Part shown: piece after piece, positions 36,628 to 45,717 of the stretch
Numbering within the stretch: position 1 is the first letter of the stretch
How the letters are laid out: each line of letters starts with the position of its first letter
Assembly (NCBI GenBank): GCA_035502185.1
Contig: DATJUT010000096.1
Span: 1 to 62,796, forward strand
Origin: Gemmatimonadales bacterium
Lineage (GTDB): Bacteria; Gemmatimonadota; Gemmatimonadetes; Gemmatimonadales; JACORV01
DNA: 62,796 bases
Reading direction: 5' to 3'
Notes under the pieces: generated by a model
The model's input: only the letters and a program-made list of their open reading frames with translations
The model's database searches: none
What the model was told of the DNA's origin: nothing
Program-made: the position numbers and the translations under genes

Positions 36628-37323
36628 ATGAACGAGCGTAGCGTCAGGCTGCTTCCCGCCCAGATGGTCACGGGCTTCCCCAATCTGCTCCGTCCCATCG
36701 CAGAGTGGCTGGTCCGGATGCACGTCCGGCCGAACACGATCACCTCGGCCAGCGTGATCGTGGTGATCGGGGCCGGCGCGGCGTTCGGCCTGGACCAGCC
36801 GCGGCTCGGCGCCCTGTGGCTGCTGCTCTCCGGACTGCTGGACATCCTCGACGGGCAGGTGGCGCGGCGCGGCGGGATGGCGTCCAAGTTCGGCGCCTTC
36901 TTCGACTCCACCCTGGACCGGATCGGCGAGGCCGCCCTGTACGCCGGCATCGCGATCTACTTCCAGACGGCGGCCGCGCAGGCCCGGCCCGTGCTGGGCG
37001 TGATCGCGGCGCTGGCCGCGCTGACCGGCTCGTTCCTCGTCTCCTATGCCCGGGCGCGCGCCGAAGGCCTCGGGGTGGAGTGCCGCGTCGGCCTGGCGCA
37101 ACGGCCGGAGCGGATTCTCGGCGTGGGCGCACCGACGCTGTTCTTCGGCAGCGGTCCCCACGGCATCCTGCTGCTGGCGATCATCGGCGTGCTCGCCCTC
37201 CTGTCCTGGTACACCGTGGCCCAGCGCGTGGCCTTCGTGTTCCGGATGACCAACGGCTCCGGCCCCGGTCCCGGCGCCGGGGCGGCGGCGCCGGCCGCCG
37301 GCACCGCTCCGAAAGGACGCTGA
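36628..37323 (+). CDS. CDP-alcohol phosphatidyltransferase C, PI-phosphate synthase-like
   Basis: 231 residues. Catalytic pattern DILDGQVARRGGMASKFG then AFFDSTLD is intact, with about six TMs. Only 1 bp separates it from inositol-phosphate synthase, so CDP-diacylglycerol + inositol-1-phosphate to PI-phosphate is the likely reaction. A PGP synthase role is the alternative. Confidence 0.85.
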   Translation: MNERSVRLLPAQMVTGFPNLLRPIAEWLVRMHVRPNTITSASVIVVIGAGAAFGLDQPRLGALWLLLSGLLDILDGQVARRGGMASKFGAFFDSTLDRIGEAALYAGIAIYFQTAAAQARPVLGVIAALAALTGSFLVSYARARAEGLGVECRVGLAQRPERILGVGAPTLFFGSGPHGILLLAIIGVLALLSWYTVAQRVAFVFRMTNGSGPGPGAGAAAPAAGTAPKGR

Positions 37324-37324
37324 C

Positions 37325-38647
37325 GTGACACCCGACGCTCCCCGCACCGTGCAACCTGCGCACGGGCGCCTCGGCGTGCTCCTGCCCGGCATGGGCGCCG
37401 TGGCCACCACGTTCATCGCGGGCGTGGAGAGCGTCCGCCGCGGTCTCGCCCGGCCGGTGGGCTCGGTGACCCAGCTGGGCACCATCCGCCTCGGCAAGCG
37501 CACCGAGGGGCGCGCCCCGCTGATCCACGAGTTCGCGCCCCTCGCCCGGCTCGAGGACCTGGTGTTCGGGGGCTGGGACCCGATCCCGGACGACGCCTTC
37601 CGCTCGGCCACGGTGGCGGGCGTGCTCGAGGAGCGCCACCTGGCGCCGATCGCGGAGTTCCTGAAGGGCATCGTCCCGATGCCCGCGGTGTTCGACCAGT
37701 TCTACGTGAAGAAGCTCGACGGCCCCAACGTGAAGACGGGCAAGACCAAGCGCGACCTCGCCGAGCAGCTCCGGGACGACATCCGCCGCTTCCGGAAGGA
37801 CCGCGGGGTGGACCGGCTGGTGATGGTGTGGTGCGCCTCGACCGAGATCTTCATCCGGCCGGGGGCGGTGCACGCCTCGCTCGCCGCGTTCGAGAAGGGG
37901 ATGGCCGAGAACCACGTCGACATCGCACCCTCGATGCTGTACGCCTGGGCGGCGCTGCAGGAGGGGGTGCCCTTCGCGATGGGTGCGCCCAACCTCGCGG
38001 TGGACACGCCGGCCCTCCAGGAGCTGGCCCGGAACCGCGGCCTGCCCATCGCCGGCAAGGACTTCAAGACCGGCCAGACGCTCATGAAGACCGTGCTGGC
38101 CCCGATGCTGAAGGCGCGGATGCTCGGCCTCTCGGGCTGGTACTCCACCAACATCCTGGGCAACCGGGACGGCGAGGTGCTCGACGACCCGGAGTCGTTC
38201 AAGACCAAGGAGGAGTCCAAGCTCGGCGTGCTCGAGCACATCCTCCAGCCGGAGCTCTACCCCGAGCTGTACGGGAACATCTTCCACAAGGTGCGGATCA
38301 ACTACTATCCGCCGCGCCGCGACAACAAAGAGGGCTGGGACAACATCGACATCTTCGGGTGGCTCGGCTACCCGATGCAGATCAAGGTGGACTTCCTGTG
38401 CCGCGACTCCATCCTCGCGGCCCCGATCGTGCTCGATCTCACGCTGTTCATGGACCTGGCGCAGCGCGCCGGGATGGCGGGCATCCAGGAGTGGCTCTCG
38501 TTCTACTTCAAGAGCCCGATGGCCGCGCCGGGGCTGGTGGCCGAGAACGACCTCTTCATCCAGCAGTTCAAGCTCAAGAACACGCTGCGCTACCTGATGG
38601 GCGAGGATCAGATCACGCACCTCGGCATCGAGTACTACCAGCGCTAG
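37325..38647 (+). CDS. Myo-inositol-1-phosphate synthase
   Basis: 440 residues from GTG. N-terminal [20 protein letters not shown] is the NAD-binding region. [34 protein letters not shown] (active-site Lys) and [18 protein letters not shown] match the archaeal/actinobacterial type. Converts glucose-6-phosphate to inositol-1-phosphate. Coupled to the CDP-alcohol transferase. Confidence 0.93.
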   Translation: MTPDAPRTVQPAHGRLGVLLPGMGAVATTFIAGVESVRRGLARPVGSVTQLGTIRLGKRTEGRAPLIHEFAPLARLEDLVFGGWDPIPDDAFRSATVAGVLEERHLAPIAEFLKGIVPMPAVFDQFYVKKLDGPNVKTGKTKRDLAEQLRDDIRRFRKDRGVDRLVMVWCASTEIFIRPGAVHASLAAFEKGMAENHVDIAPSMLYAWAALQEGVPFAMGAPNLAVDTPALQELARNRGLPIAGKDFKTGQTLMKTVLAPMLKARMLGLSGWYSTNILGNRDGEVLDDPESFKTKEESKLGVLEHILQPELYPELYGNIFHKVRINYYPPRRDNKEGWDNIDIFGWLGYPMQIKVDFLCRDSILAAPIVLDLTLFMDLAQRAGMAGIQEWLSFYFKSPMAAPGLVAENDLFIQQFKLKNTLRYLMGEDQITHLGIEYYQR

Positions 38648-38655
38648 CGACCCTG

Positions 38656-38769
38656 ATGACGATCGCCAAGGCCGTCGTGACCGTGGCCGGGCTGGTGGCC
38701 ATCGCGTGGGTGCTGTGGTACTTCCTGGCCCCGCCGCCGCCGGCGCGCGGCGGCGGGGAGCGCCGGTGA
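38656..38769 (+). CDS. Small single-TM protein ahead of the copper ATPase
   Basis: 37 residues. One TM ([20 protein letters not shown]) then a Pro/Gly/Arg tail. It overlaps the ATPase GTG by 4 bp (GTGA), which supports translation. No family was recognised; it could be an ATPase-associated micropeptide. Confidence 0.5.
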   Translation: MTIAKAVVTVAGLVAIAWVLWYFLAPPPPARGGGERR

Positions 38770-41372
38770 CGACGACCCCCGCCTCGGGCGCGCCGGCCGG
38801 TGCGGCGCCGGCCGGCGCCGAGCGGCGGCGCGTGACCTTCCCGGTGATGGGGATGTCGTGTGCCGCGTGCGCCTCGCGCATCCAGCGGCAACTGGTGGCG
38901 ACCCCCGGCGTGCGCGAGGCGGCGGTGAACTTCGGCACGACCAAGGCCACGGTCGAGCTGGACGGGGCGGAGCCGCGCACGGTGATGGAGGCGGTGCGCG
39001 AGGCGGGCTACGACGTCGGCACCGACGCGCTCAGCCTCGCGGTGACCGACCTCCGGTCCGCGCTCGACACCTCGCGCCTCGAGCGCGCGATCCTGGCGGT
39101 GCGCGGCGTCCTCGGCGCCGTGGCCAATCCGGCGGCCGAGTCGGTCCGCGTGACCTACGTGCCCGGCTTCCTGGACCCGCGCGAGCTCGAGGACGCGGTG
39201 GCGGCGGCCGGATTCGTGCTGGCCGTGCCCGTCACCGAGGCCGACCCGGTCGAGCGCGAGCGCCTGGTGCGCGAGCGGGAAGTCCGCGACCTCGCCTGGA
39301 AGCTGGTGCTCGCGGGGGTCGTGGCGGTCGCCGCGATGGTGGCGTCCATGCCGCTGATGGCGTCCGAGGCGGTGGGGTCCGCCGATCTCCTCGCCCGCGT
39401 GCTGATGCCGCTGAACGGCGTCCTGCGGCGGGGCCTGCCGTGGCTGTACGCGGCCGACCCGCAGTCGCTCAAGGTCGGGCTGTTCCTGGCGACGGTGCCG
39501 GTGATGGCGTGGTCCGGCCGGGGCTTCTACGTCAGCGCGTGGCGCGGCTTCCAGCACCGCAGTGCCGACATGAACACCCTGATCGGCGTCGGCACGGCCG
39601 CGGCGATGCTGTACTCGGTCGTGGCGACGTTCGCGCCCGGCGTGTTCACCGGCGCCGGGCTTCCCGCCGACGCGTACTACGAGGCGGTCTCGTCCATCAT
39701 CGCGCTGATCCTGCTCGGCCGGCTGCTGGAATCGCGCGCCAAGGGCCGGACCTCCGAGGCGATGCGGCGGCTGCTGGGGCTCGCGCCCCGCACCGCGCGG
39801 GCGCTGCGCGACGGCGCCGAAGTGGAGATCCCGGCGGTCGCGGTCGTGGTGGGCGACATCGTGCTGGTGCGTCCCGGCGAGAAGATCCCGGTGGACGGCG
39901 TGGTGCGCGGGGGACGCACCGCGGTGGACGAGTCCATGCTCACCGGGGAGCCGACGCCGGTCGCCAAGGCGCCGGGCGACGAGGTGGTCGGCGCCACCTT
40001 CAACACGACCGGCGCCATCACCGTGGAGGCGACGCGCGTGGGGCGCGACACGGCGCTCGCCCAGATCGTCCGCCTGGTGGAGGAGGCGCAGGGCAGCCGG
40101 GCGCCGGTCCAGCGCCTCGCCGACCGCATCGCCGGCGTGTTCGTGCCGGTCGTGATCGCCGTCGCGATCGCCGCGTTCGTGATCTGGTTCGACTTCGGCC
40201 CGAGCCCGGGCCCCGTCTACGCCACCGTGGTGCTCGTGTCGGTGCTGATCATCGCGTGCCCCTGCGCGATGGGCCTGGCGACGCCGACCGCGATCATGGT
40301 CGGCGCGGGCCGCGGCGCGGAGCGCGGGGTGCTGGCCAAGGGCGGTGCCGCGCTGGAGGCGGCGGCCGCCGTGGACGTGATGATCCTGGACAAGACCGGG
40401 ACGGTCACCGAGGGGCACCCGGCCGTGACCGACGTCCTGGTCGCGCTGGAGGTCGTCGACCGCGTGGCCGCGGGGCCGCCCGCCGACGGCGAGGCCGCCG
40501 TGCTGCAGCTCGCGGCGGCGGTCGAGCGGCTGTCGGAGCACCCGCTCGCGGCCGCCATCGTGCGCGCCGCCGCCGAGCGCGGGCTCGAGCCCCCCGAGGC
40601 CAGCGGCTTCCGCGCCCTGGAGGGACGGGGCGCCACCGCCACGATCGCGGGCCACACCGTGGCCGTCGGGAGCGCCACCTTCCTCATCGAGCTGGGCGTG
40701 GACGTGGGCCCGTTCACCGACGCCGTGGACAGTCTCGCCGCCCGGGCCCGGACGCCCGTGCTCGTGGCCGTGGACGGGGCCCCGGCCGGACTCATCGGCC
40801 TCGCCGACCCCATCAAGCCCTCCGCGGTCGCCGCGGTGCGCGCCTTCAAGGCGATGGGTCTCGAGGTGCTGATGGTGACCGGCGACATCCGCAAGGTCGC
40901 CATCTCGGTGGCCGGCGAAGTGGGCATCGACGAGGTGGAGTCGGGCATGCTGCCCGCCGGGAAAGTCGCCGTCGTCAAGCGGCTGCAGGCGGCGGGGAGG
41001 CGCGTGGCGATGGTCGGCGACGGGATCAACGACGCGCCGGCCCTGGCCACGGCCGACGTCGGGCTCGCGATCGGCAACGGCACGGACGTCGCCTTCGAGG
41101 CGGCGGACATCGCGCTGATGCGCGGCGACCTGACGACGGCGGTGACGGCCCTGGAGCTGGCGCGGCGGACGATGCGCACCATCCGCCAGAACCTGTTCTG
41201 GGCCTTCGCCTACAACGTCGTCGGCATCCCGATCGCGGCCGGCGTGCTCTACCCGGTGGCCGGCGTGCTGCTCTCGCCCGTCTTCGCCAGCGCGGCGATG
41301 GCCTTCTCGTCCGTGTTCGTCGTGACCAACAGCTTGCGGCTCCGTCGTTTCACGCCGACCTTCGCCACCTAG
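38766..41372 (+). CDS. copA: Cu+-exporting P1B-type ATPase
   Basis: 868 residues. N-terminal HMA domain with GMSCAACAS; a second HMA-like repeat (residues about 90-155) lacks CxxC. The transport motif is [12 protein letters not shown], phospho-Asp542 in [11 protein letters not shown] in [10 protein letters not shown], and [11 protein letters not shown]. Exports Cu+ from the cytoplasm. A copper chaperone is encoded nearby on the other strand. Confidence 0.94.
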   Translation: MTTTPASGAPAGAAPAGAERRRVTFPVMGMSCAACASRIQRQLVATPGVREAAVNFGTTKATVELDGAEPRTVMEAVREAGYDVGTDALSLAVTDLRSALDTSRLERAILAVRGVLGAVANPAAESVRVTYVPGFLDPRELEDAVAAAGFVLAVPVTEADPVERERLVREREVRDLAWKLVLAGVVAVAAMVASMPLMASEAVGSADLLARVLMPLNGVLRRGLPWLYAADPQSLKVGLFLATVPVMAWSGRGFYVSAWRGFQHRSADMNTLIGVGTAAAMLYSVVATFAPGVFTGAGLPADAYYEAVSSIIALILLGRLLESRAKGRTSEAMRRLLGLAPRTARALRDGAEVEIPAVAVVVGDIVLVRPGEKIPVDGVVRGGRTAVDESMLTGEPTPVAKAPGDEVVGATFNTTGAITVEATRVGRDTALAQIVRLVEEAQGSRAPVQRLADRIAGVFVPVVIAVAIAAFVIWFDFGPSPGPVYATVVLVSVLIIACPCAMGLATPTAIMVGAGRGAERGVLAKGGAALEAAAAVDVMILDKTGTVTEGHPAVTDVLVALEVVDRVAAGPPADGEAAVLQLAAAVERLSEHPLAAAIVRAAAERGLEPPEASGFRALEGRGATATIAGHTVAVGSATFLIELGVDVGPFTDAVDSLAARARTPVLVAVDGAPAGLIGLADPIKPSAVAAVRAFKAMGLEVLMVTGDIRKVAISVAGEVGIDEVESGMLPAGKVAVVKRLQAAGRRVAMVGDGINDAPALATADVGLAIGNGTDVAFEAADIALMRGDLTTAVTALELARRTMRTIRQNLFWAFAYNVVGIPIAAGVLYPVAGVLLSPVFASAAMAFSSVFVVTNSLRLRRFTPTFAT

Positions 41373-41427
41373 CCGCCAGCCCCGAGTCTCCAGCCCCTGG
41401 TCCAGCACCGGGCACCAAGGAGCCGCC

Positions 41428-41721
41428 ATGCAGTACTTCTATCGCGCCCACGCCTCGCCCACGACGGTGCTCGCCGCCGCGGAGCAGTACTTCGCCCCGC
41501 GCGGACTCGCGGTGCAGCGCGGCGCGGGCGATCACGCCCGGTTCGTGGGCCTGCTGGGGACGGTGGATCTGAACGTGGAGATCGAGGGGGGGCACTACGT
41601 GCGGGTCACGCTCGCCACGCGCGATACGTCGCGCTCCGAGCTCGACGACATCGCCAAGCGGTTCCTCACCGAGCTGCACGCCCTGGAGCAGCCGGGACAC
41701 GCGCCGCGCGGGGCGTACTGA
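41428..41721 (+). CDS. Conserved-looking hypothetical protein
   Basis: 97 residues with AAGGAG-like sequence before the ATG. An alpha/beta pattern (QYFYRAHASPTTVLAAAEQYF; VDLNVEIEGGHYVRVTLATR) without cysteines. No family was recognised. Lies between copA and the convergent chaperone, so a metal or stress role is possible only by position. Confidence 0.6.
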   Translation: MQYFYRAHASPTTVLAAAEQYFAPRGLAVQRGAGDHARFVGLLGTVDLNVEIEGGHYVRVTLATRDTSRSELDDIAKRFLTELHALEQPGHAPRGAY

Positions 41722-41724
41722 CCG

Positions 41725-41940
41725 CTAGGCGGCGAGCGACGCCGAATAACCCGCCTTCGCCACGGCCGCCGTCAGGTCGTCGATCGTGGCGCTGTCGTCG
41801 TCGAAGTCCAGCACCGCGATGCCGTCCTGCAGATCCACGATCGCGCTGAACACCCCCGGCACGGCGGAGAGCGCCTTCTCCACGCGCTGCTGGCAGTGGC
41901 CGCAGGTCATCCCGGCCACCTTGAGGGTCAACTTGGCCAT
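41725..41940 (-). CDS. copZ: Copper chaperone, HMA domain (CopZ-like)
   Basis: 71 residues; GGAGGT precedes the ATG. The single HMA domain has the metal motif GMTCGHCQQRV. Delivers Cu+ to CopA. Convergent with the hypothetical gene, 3 bp apart. Confidence 0.92.
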   Translation of the reverse strand: MAKLTLKVAGMTCGHCQQRVEKALSAVPGVFSAIVDLQDGIAVLDFDDDSATIDDLTAAVAKAGYSASLAA

Positions 41941-42003
41941 TGGTACCTCCTGCACTCCCCAATAGCATAACCCGTACCATCCTCACCACTCCACCCGGCC
42001 CCG

Positions 42004-42027
42004 CTGCGAGACGGCAAGTTGCGAGAC
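42004..42027. repeat. Half-copy of palindromic element (copy 5)
   Basis: TGCGAGACGGCAAG then TTGCGAGACC matches the left arm. The right arm is missing; C-rich repeat sequence follows. Confidence 0.6.
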
Positions 42028-42063
42028 CACCCAAGCCCCCACCCCAACACGCCTGGACCGTCA

Positions 42064-42083
42064 CACCCTCACACCCTACACCC
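42064..42083. repeat. C-rich repeat (inverted partner of 44256-44275)
   Basis: CACCCTCACACCCTACACCC occurs here and, inverted and identical over 20 bp, at 44256-44275. The two copies flank the E1alpha-E1beta genes. The complementary strand could form a G-quadruplex. Confidence 0.7.
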
Positions 42084-42108
42084 CGTATGTCCGAGCCCCT
42101 CGACCCCC

Positions 42109-42128
42109 CACACGCGTCGACGCGTGTG
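42109..42128. promoter_or_regulatory. Perfect 20-bp palindrome upstream of the dehydrogenase operon
   Basis: CACACGCGTCGACGCGTGTG is identical to its reverse complement. It lies 11 bp before a TTGACT -35-like hexamer and 76 bp before the E1alpha ATG, so it is a candidate operator. Confidence 0.55.
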
Positions 42129-42139
42129 CTCCCCGACGC

Positions 42140-42168
42140 TTGACTCAGCCTCCACCCCCAGCGAGCTT
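42140..42168 (+). promoter_or_regulatory. Candidate promoter of the E1alpha-E1beta-E2 operon
   Basis: TTGACT (42140-42145), 17-nt spacer, then GAGCTT. The -35 is good, the -10 weak. Confidence 0.4.
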
Positions 42169-42204
42169 TTCCGGCCGTAATCCCATGTCCGACAAGGGAG
42201 TGCA

Positions 42205-43269
42205 ATGACCGCACGCCCGGCCGCGGCGCCCCGCGCGGCCGCCGCCGGCCTCCCGGCCGGGCTCGGCCGCGCGCAGCTGCTCGAGCTGCACTACTACATG
42301 CGGCTCACCCGGTCGCTCGAGGAGCGGCTGACCAACCTGTACCGGCAGGGCAAGGTCATCGGCGGGCTGTTCCGCTCCCTCGGCCAGGAGGCGGACTCCG
42401 TCGGTACCGCCTACGCGCTCGACCGGGCGGCCGGCGACATGCTCTCGCCCCTGATCCGCAACCTCGGCTCGCTGCTCGTGATGGGCGCGCGCCCGGTGGA
42501 CGTGCTCCGGCAGTACATGGCCAAGGCCTCGGGCCCGACGCGCGGTCGCGAGCTGAACGTGCATTTCGGCGACCTGGAGCGCGGCTTCATCGGCCAGATC
42601 TCGCATCTGGGCGACATGCTGCCGGTGATGGCCGGCGTGACGCTCACCTTCCGGCTGCGCGGCGAGCGCCGGGTCGGCCTGGTCTACGTCGGCGACGGCG
42701 CGATGTCCACGGGCGCGTTCCACGAGGGGATGAACCTCGCGGCCGTTCGCCGCCTGCCGCTGGTGGTGGTCGCCGAGAACAACGGCTACGCCTACTCGAC
42801 GACCCTCGAGCGCCAGACCGCGGTGCCGGAGCTGGTGCTGAAGTCCAAGGCCTACGGCGTGCCGGGCGAGCGGGTGGACGGCAACGACGTGCTGGCGGTC
42901 TACGAGGCGGCGCGGCGGGCCGTCGCCCGCGCGCGCGCCGGCGATGGCGTCACGCTCCTCGAGCTGGTGACCTACCGCCGCAAGGGGCATGCGGAGCACG
43001 ACGACCAGCACTACGTGCCGCGGGAGGAGCTGGCCCGGTGGGAGAAGAACGATCCGATCGCCCGCTGGGCGCAGCGGCTCGCGGAGAACGGCTGGGCGGA
43101 CGCCGGCGCGCTGGCGGAGGTGGACGCGCGGGTCGCGGCCGAGCTGGACGAGGCCGTGCGGGTGGCCGAGCAGGAGCCGCTGCCGGATCCGGCGACGGCG
43201 CTCACCGGCGTGTACGCCGATCCTCCGCTCCAGCCCGCGGCGTGGTATCGCGAGGTGCCGCGTGAGTGA
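42205..43269 (+). CDS. 2-oxoacid dehydrogenase E1 alpha subunit
   Basis: 354 residues. TPP-binding GDGAMSTGAFHEGMNLAAV and VVVAENNGYAYST, with the phosphorylation-loop-type region TYRRKGHAEHDDQHYVP. Decarboxylates pyruvate or a branched 2-oxoacid and passes the acyl group to E2. Overlaps E1 beta by 8 bp. Substrate not decided; the E3 gene is not in the window. Confidence 0.9.
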   Translation: MTARPAAAPRAAAAGLPAGLGRAQLLELHYYMRLTRSLEERLTNLYRQGKVIGGLFRSLGQEADSVGTAYALDRAAGDMLSPLIRNLGSLLVMGARPVDVLRQYMAKASGPTRGRELNVHFGDLERGFIGQISHLGDMLPVMAGVTLTFRLRGERRVGLVYVGDGAMSTGAFHEGMNLAAVRRLPLVVVAENNGYAYSTTLERQTAVPELVLKSKAYGVPGERVDGNDVLAVYEAARRAVARARAGDGVTLLELVTYRRKGHAEHDDQHYVPREELARWEKNDPIARWAQRLAENGWADAGALAEVDARVAAELDEAVRVAEQEPLPDPATALTGVYADPPLQPAAWYREVPRE

Positions 43270-44242
43270 GGTGACCTACCTCGAGGCGCTGCGCCAGGGC
43301 CTGCGGGAGGAGATGCGCCGCGACGAGCGCGTGTTCATCCTCGGCGAGGACGTCGGCCGCTACGGAGGCGCGTTCAAGGTCACCGAGGGGTTCATCGAGG
43401 AGTTCGGGGACCGGCGGGTGATCGACACCCCGATCTCGGAAGCGGCGATCGTGGGCGCGGCGGCGGGCGCGGCGCATCTGGGCATGCGGCCGGTGGCCGA
43501 GATGCAGTTCATCGACTTCATTTCCTGCGCGTACGACATGCTCACGAACTACGTGGCGACGGCGCGCTACCGGGCCAACCTCGCCTGCCCGATCGTGGTG
43601 CGCGGGCCGTGCGGGGGCTACGTGCGCGGCGGCCCGTTCCACTCGCAGAATCCCGAGGCCGCCTTCCTGCACACGCCCGGCCTCAAGATCGTGTGTCCGG
43701 CCACGGCGCGCGACGCGAAGGGCCTGATCAAGGCGGCGATCCGCGACGACGATCCCGTGCTGTACTTCGAGCACAAGTACCTGTATCGCCGGATCAAGGA
43801 GCAGCTGCCGGAGGACGGCGACCTCGTCACGCCGATCGGCAGCGCCCGGGTGGCGCTCGAGGGGCGCGACCTCTCGATCGTCACCTACTCGGCCATGGTC
43901 TGGAAGGCGCTGGAGGCGGCGCAGGCGCTGGAGAAGGAGGACGGTCTCGCGGTCGAGGTCCTGGACCTCCGGACGCTGCTGCCGATGGACGACGCCGCGA
44001 TCCTGGCGACCGTGCGGAAGACCAACCGCGTGATGATCGTGCACGAAGACACGCGCACCGGCGGCGTGGCCGGCGAGATCGCGGCGCGCATCAACGAGGC
44101 GGCCTTCGAGTGGCTCGACGCGCCGGTGCTGCGGGTCACCGCGGCCGACACGCCGCTGCCCTACGCGCCGACGCTGGAGGACTACGTGCTGCCCCAGACA
44201 TCGGATATCGTGGCGGTGGCAAGGAAGCTGGCGGGATACTGA
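43262..44242 (+). CDS. 2-oxoacid dehydrogenase E1 beta subunit
   Basis: 326 residues from GTG. FILGEDVGRYGGAFKVTEG, RVIDTPISEAAIVGAAAGAA, EMQFIDFISCAYDML and VRGPCGGYVRGGPFHSQNPE are the usual E1 beta landmarks. Forms the alpha2-beta2 E1. Confidence 0.93.
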   Translation: MSEVTYLEALRQGLREEMRRDERVFILGEDVGRYGGAFKVTEGFIEEFGDRRVIDTPISEAAIVGAAAGAAHLGMRPVAEMQFIDFISCAYDMLTNYVATARYRANLACPIVVRGPCGGYVRGGPFHSQNPEAAFLHTPGLKIVCPATARDAKGLIKAAIRDDDPVLYFEHKYLYRRIKEQLPEDGDLVTPIGSARVALEGRDLSIVTYSAMVWKALEAAQALEKEDGLAVEVLDLRTLLPMDDAAILATVRKTNRVMIVHEDTRTGGVAGEIAARINEAAFEWLDAPVLRVTAADTPLPYAPTLEDYVLPQTSDIVAVARKLAGY

Positions 44243-44248
44243 GAAGCT

Positions 44249-44304
44249 GGGTGTCGGGTGTAGGGTGTGAGGGTGTCGTCCCCACACCCGACACCCCGCA
44301 CCCT
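44249..44304 (+). repeat. G-rich/C-rich inverted repeat in the E1beta-E2 gap
   Basis: GGGTGTCGGGTGTAGGG then TGTGAGGG gives four G3 tracts with 4-5 nt loops, able to form a G-quadruplex in the transcript. A C-rich mirror (CCCCACACCCGACACCCCGC) follows, giving an alternative hairpin. It ends about 28 bp before the E2 ATG. Confidence 0.65.
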
Positions 44305-44332
44305 ACAACCTTCTGAGCCGGGAGTCGAACGG

Positions 44333-45703
44333 ATGTCTAGAGTCGACGTCGTCATGCCCCAGATGGGCGAGTCCATCGCCGAGGGCACGCTGGCGAAATG
44401 GCTGAAGAAGGTCGGCGACGCGGTCAAGCGCGACGAGCCCATCTTCGAGATCTCGACGGACAAGGTGGACGCGGAGATCCCGGCGCCCTCGGGCGGCGTG
44501 CTGGCCGAGATCAAGGTGCCGGAAGGCCAGACCGTCCCGATCCAGACGGTCGTCGCGATCATCGAGACCGAGGCGGGGGTCGGGGTTTCGGGTTTGGGGG
44601 TTGGGGCTGCACCAGCTCCGGCCTCCGCCGTGGCGCCCGTTCCGTCCCCAAGCCCCAAACCCCAATCCCCAACCCCCGCCGCGGTGGCCGCGCCCATCAC
44701 GGCAGCTCCGATACCCCCAACCCCCAAACCCCAATCCCCAACACCGGGGTCTGTGGAGTCCGCCGACGAGCGTCTCCGCCGCCGCTCCACGCCGCTGGTG
44801 CGGAAGATCGCGGCCGATCAGGGCGTGGACATCAGCACCATCCCGGGCACGGGGCATGCGGGGCGCGTGACCAAGAAGGACATCCTCGGCTACATCGAGG
44901 CGAGCCCGGCCGCGGCCGGTGCCGCGGCGGCAGTCCCAACCCCCAAACCCCAAGCCCCAGCCCCCGGCGCGGCGGGGCCGTGGGAGGCCAGCCCCTGGCC
45001 GGGCGACCGGGTCGAGGCGATGAGCCGCATCCGCCAGCTCACGGCCGAGCACATGGTCTTCTCGCGGCGCACCTCCGCGCACGTGACCACCTTCTACGAG
45101 GTGGACATGACGCGGGTCGCGCGGCTCCGGGCGGCGAACAAGAAGGGCTACGAGGACCGCGGGGTGAAGCTCACCTACCTGGGCTTCATCGTGAAGGCGG
45201 TGGCCGACCAGCTGCGCCGGCATCCGGTCCTCAACGCGGCGGTGCAGCGCATGGCCGTCATCTACCGCGGCCAGGTCAACATCGGCATCGCGGTCGCGCT
45301 CGACTGGGGGCTGATCGTGCCGGTCATCCGCGGGGCCGACGAGCTGTCGCTGTTCGGCATCGCGAAGGCGATGGCCGACCTCGCCGATCGCGCACGCACC
45401 AAGCGCCTCAAGCCCGACGAGGTCCAGAACGGCACGTTCACCATCACCAATCCCGGCGTGTTCGGCTCGTACGCGGGCACGCCCATCATCAACCAGCCGC
45501 AGGTGGCCATCCTCGGCGTGGGCGCCGTCGAGCGACGGCCGCGCGTGATGACGCTGGACGACGGCGCGGAGGTCGTGGTGCCGCGCACCATGACGATGCT
45601 CTCGATCTCCTACGACCACCGCATCGTGGACGGGGCCGACGCCGACCGGTTCATGTCGGACCTCAAGAAGGAGCTGGAGGACTTCCCGGAGACCGGGGTC
45701 TGA
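44333..45703 (+). CDS. 2-oxoacid dehydrogenase E2, dihydrolipoamide acyltransferase
   Basis: 456 residues. Lipoyl domain with Lys44 in EISTDKVDAEIPAP; Pro-rich linkers; peripheral subunit-binding domain (about 145-180, TPLVRKIAADQGVDISTIPG); catalytic domain ending in SISYDHRIVDGADADRF with the active His and Asp. Linker segments PSPKPQSPTP, PTPKPQSPTP and PTPKPQAPAP are encoded by near-identical C-rich DNA repeats, an unusual origin for an E2 linker. Confidence 0.93.
   Translation: MSRVDVVMPQMGESIAEGTLAKWLKKVGDAVKRDEPIFEISTDKVDAEIPAPSGGVLAEIKVPEGQTVPIQTVVAIIETEAGVGVSGLGVGAAPAPASAVAPVPSPSPKPQSPTPAAVAAPITAAPIPPTPKPQSPTPGSVESADERLRRRSTPLVRKIAADQGVDISTIPGTGHAGRVTKKDILGYIEASPAAAGAAAAVPTPKPQAPAPGAAGPWEASPWPGDRVEAMSRIRQLTAEHMVFSRRTSAHVTTFYEVDMTRVARLRAANKKGYEDRGVKLTYLGFIVKAVADQLRRHPVLNAAVQRMAVIYRGQVNIGIAVALDWGLIVPVIRGADELSLFGIAKAMADLADRARTKRLKPDEVQNGTFTITNPGVFGSYAGTPIINQPQVAILGVGAVERRPRVMTLDDGAEVVVPRTMTMLSISYDHRIVDGADADRFMSDLKKELEDFPETGV
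44575..44606 (+). repeat. G-rich repeat inside the E2 gene
   Basis: Five G tracts (GGGGG, GGGG, GGG, GGGGG, GGGG) separated by 2-4 nt. It can form a G-quadruplex on the coding strand and is complementary to the C-rich copies at 44646, 44714 and 44935. Confidence 0.7.
44646..44677 (+). repeat. C-rich repeat in E2 linker, copy b
   Basis: CCCCAAGCCCCAAACCCCAA then TCCCCAACCCCC, encoding part of PSPKPQSPTP. Confidence 0.7.
44714..44743 (+). repeat. C-rich repeat in E2 linker, copy c
   Basis: CCCCCAACCCCCAAACCCCA then ATCCCCAACA, encoding PTPKPQSPTP. Confidence 0.7.
44935..44965 (+). repeat. C-rich repeat in E2 linker, copy d
   Basis: CCCAACCCCCAAACCCCAAG then CCCCAGCCCCC, encoding PTPKPQAPAP in the second linker. 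Confidence 0.7.
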
Positions 45704-45717
45704 GCCGCCAGCTGCTG

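Noticed and set aside
44267-44332. Earlier in-frame start for E2
   Set aside because: It would translate the G/C-rich repeat into a Pro/Thr tail; the ATG at 44333 places the lipoyl Lys at the normal distance.
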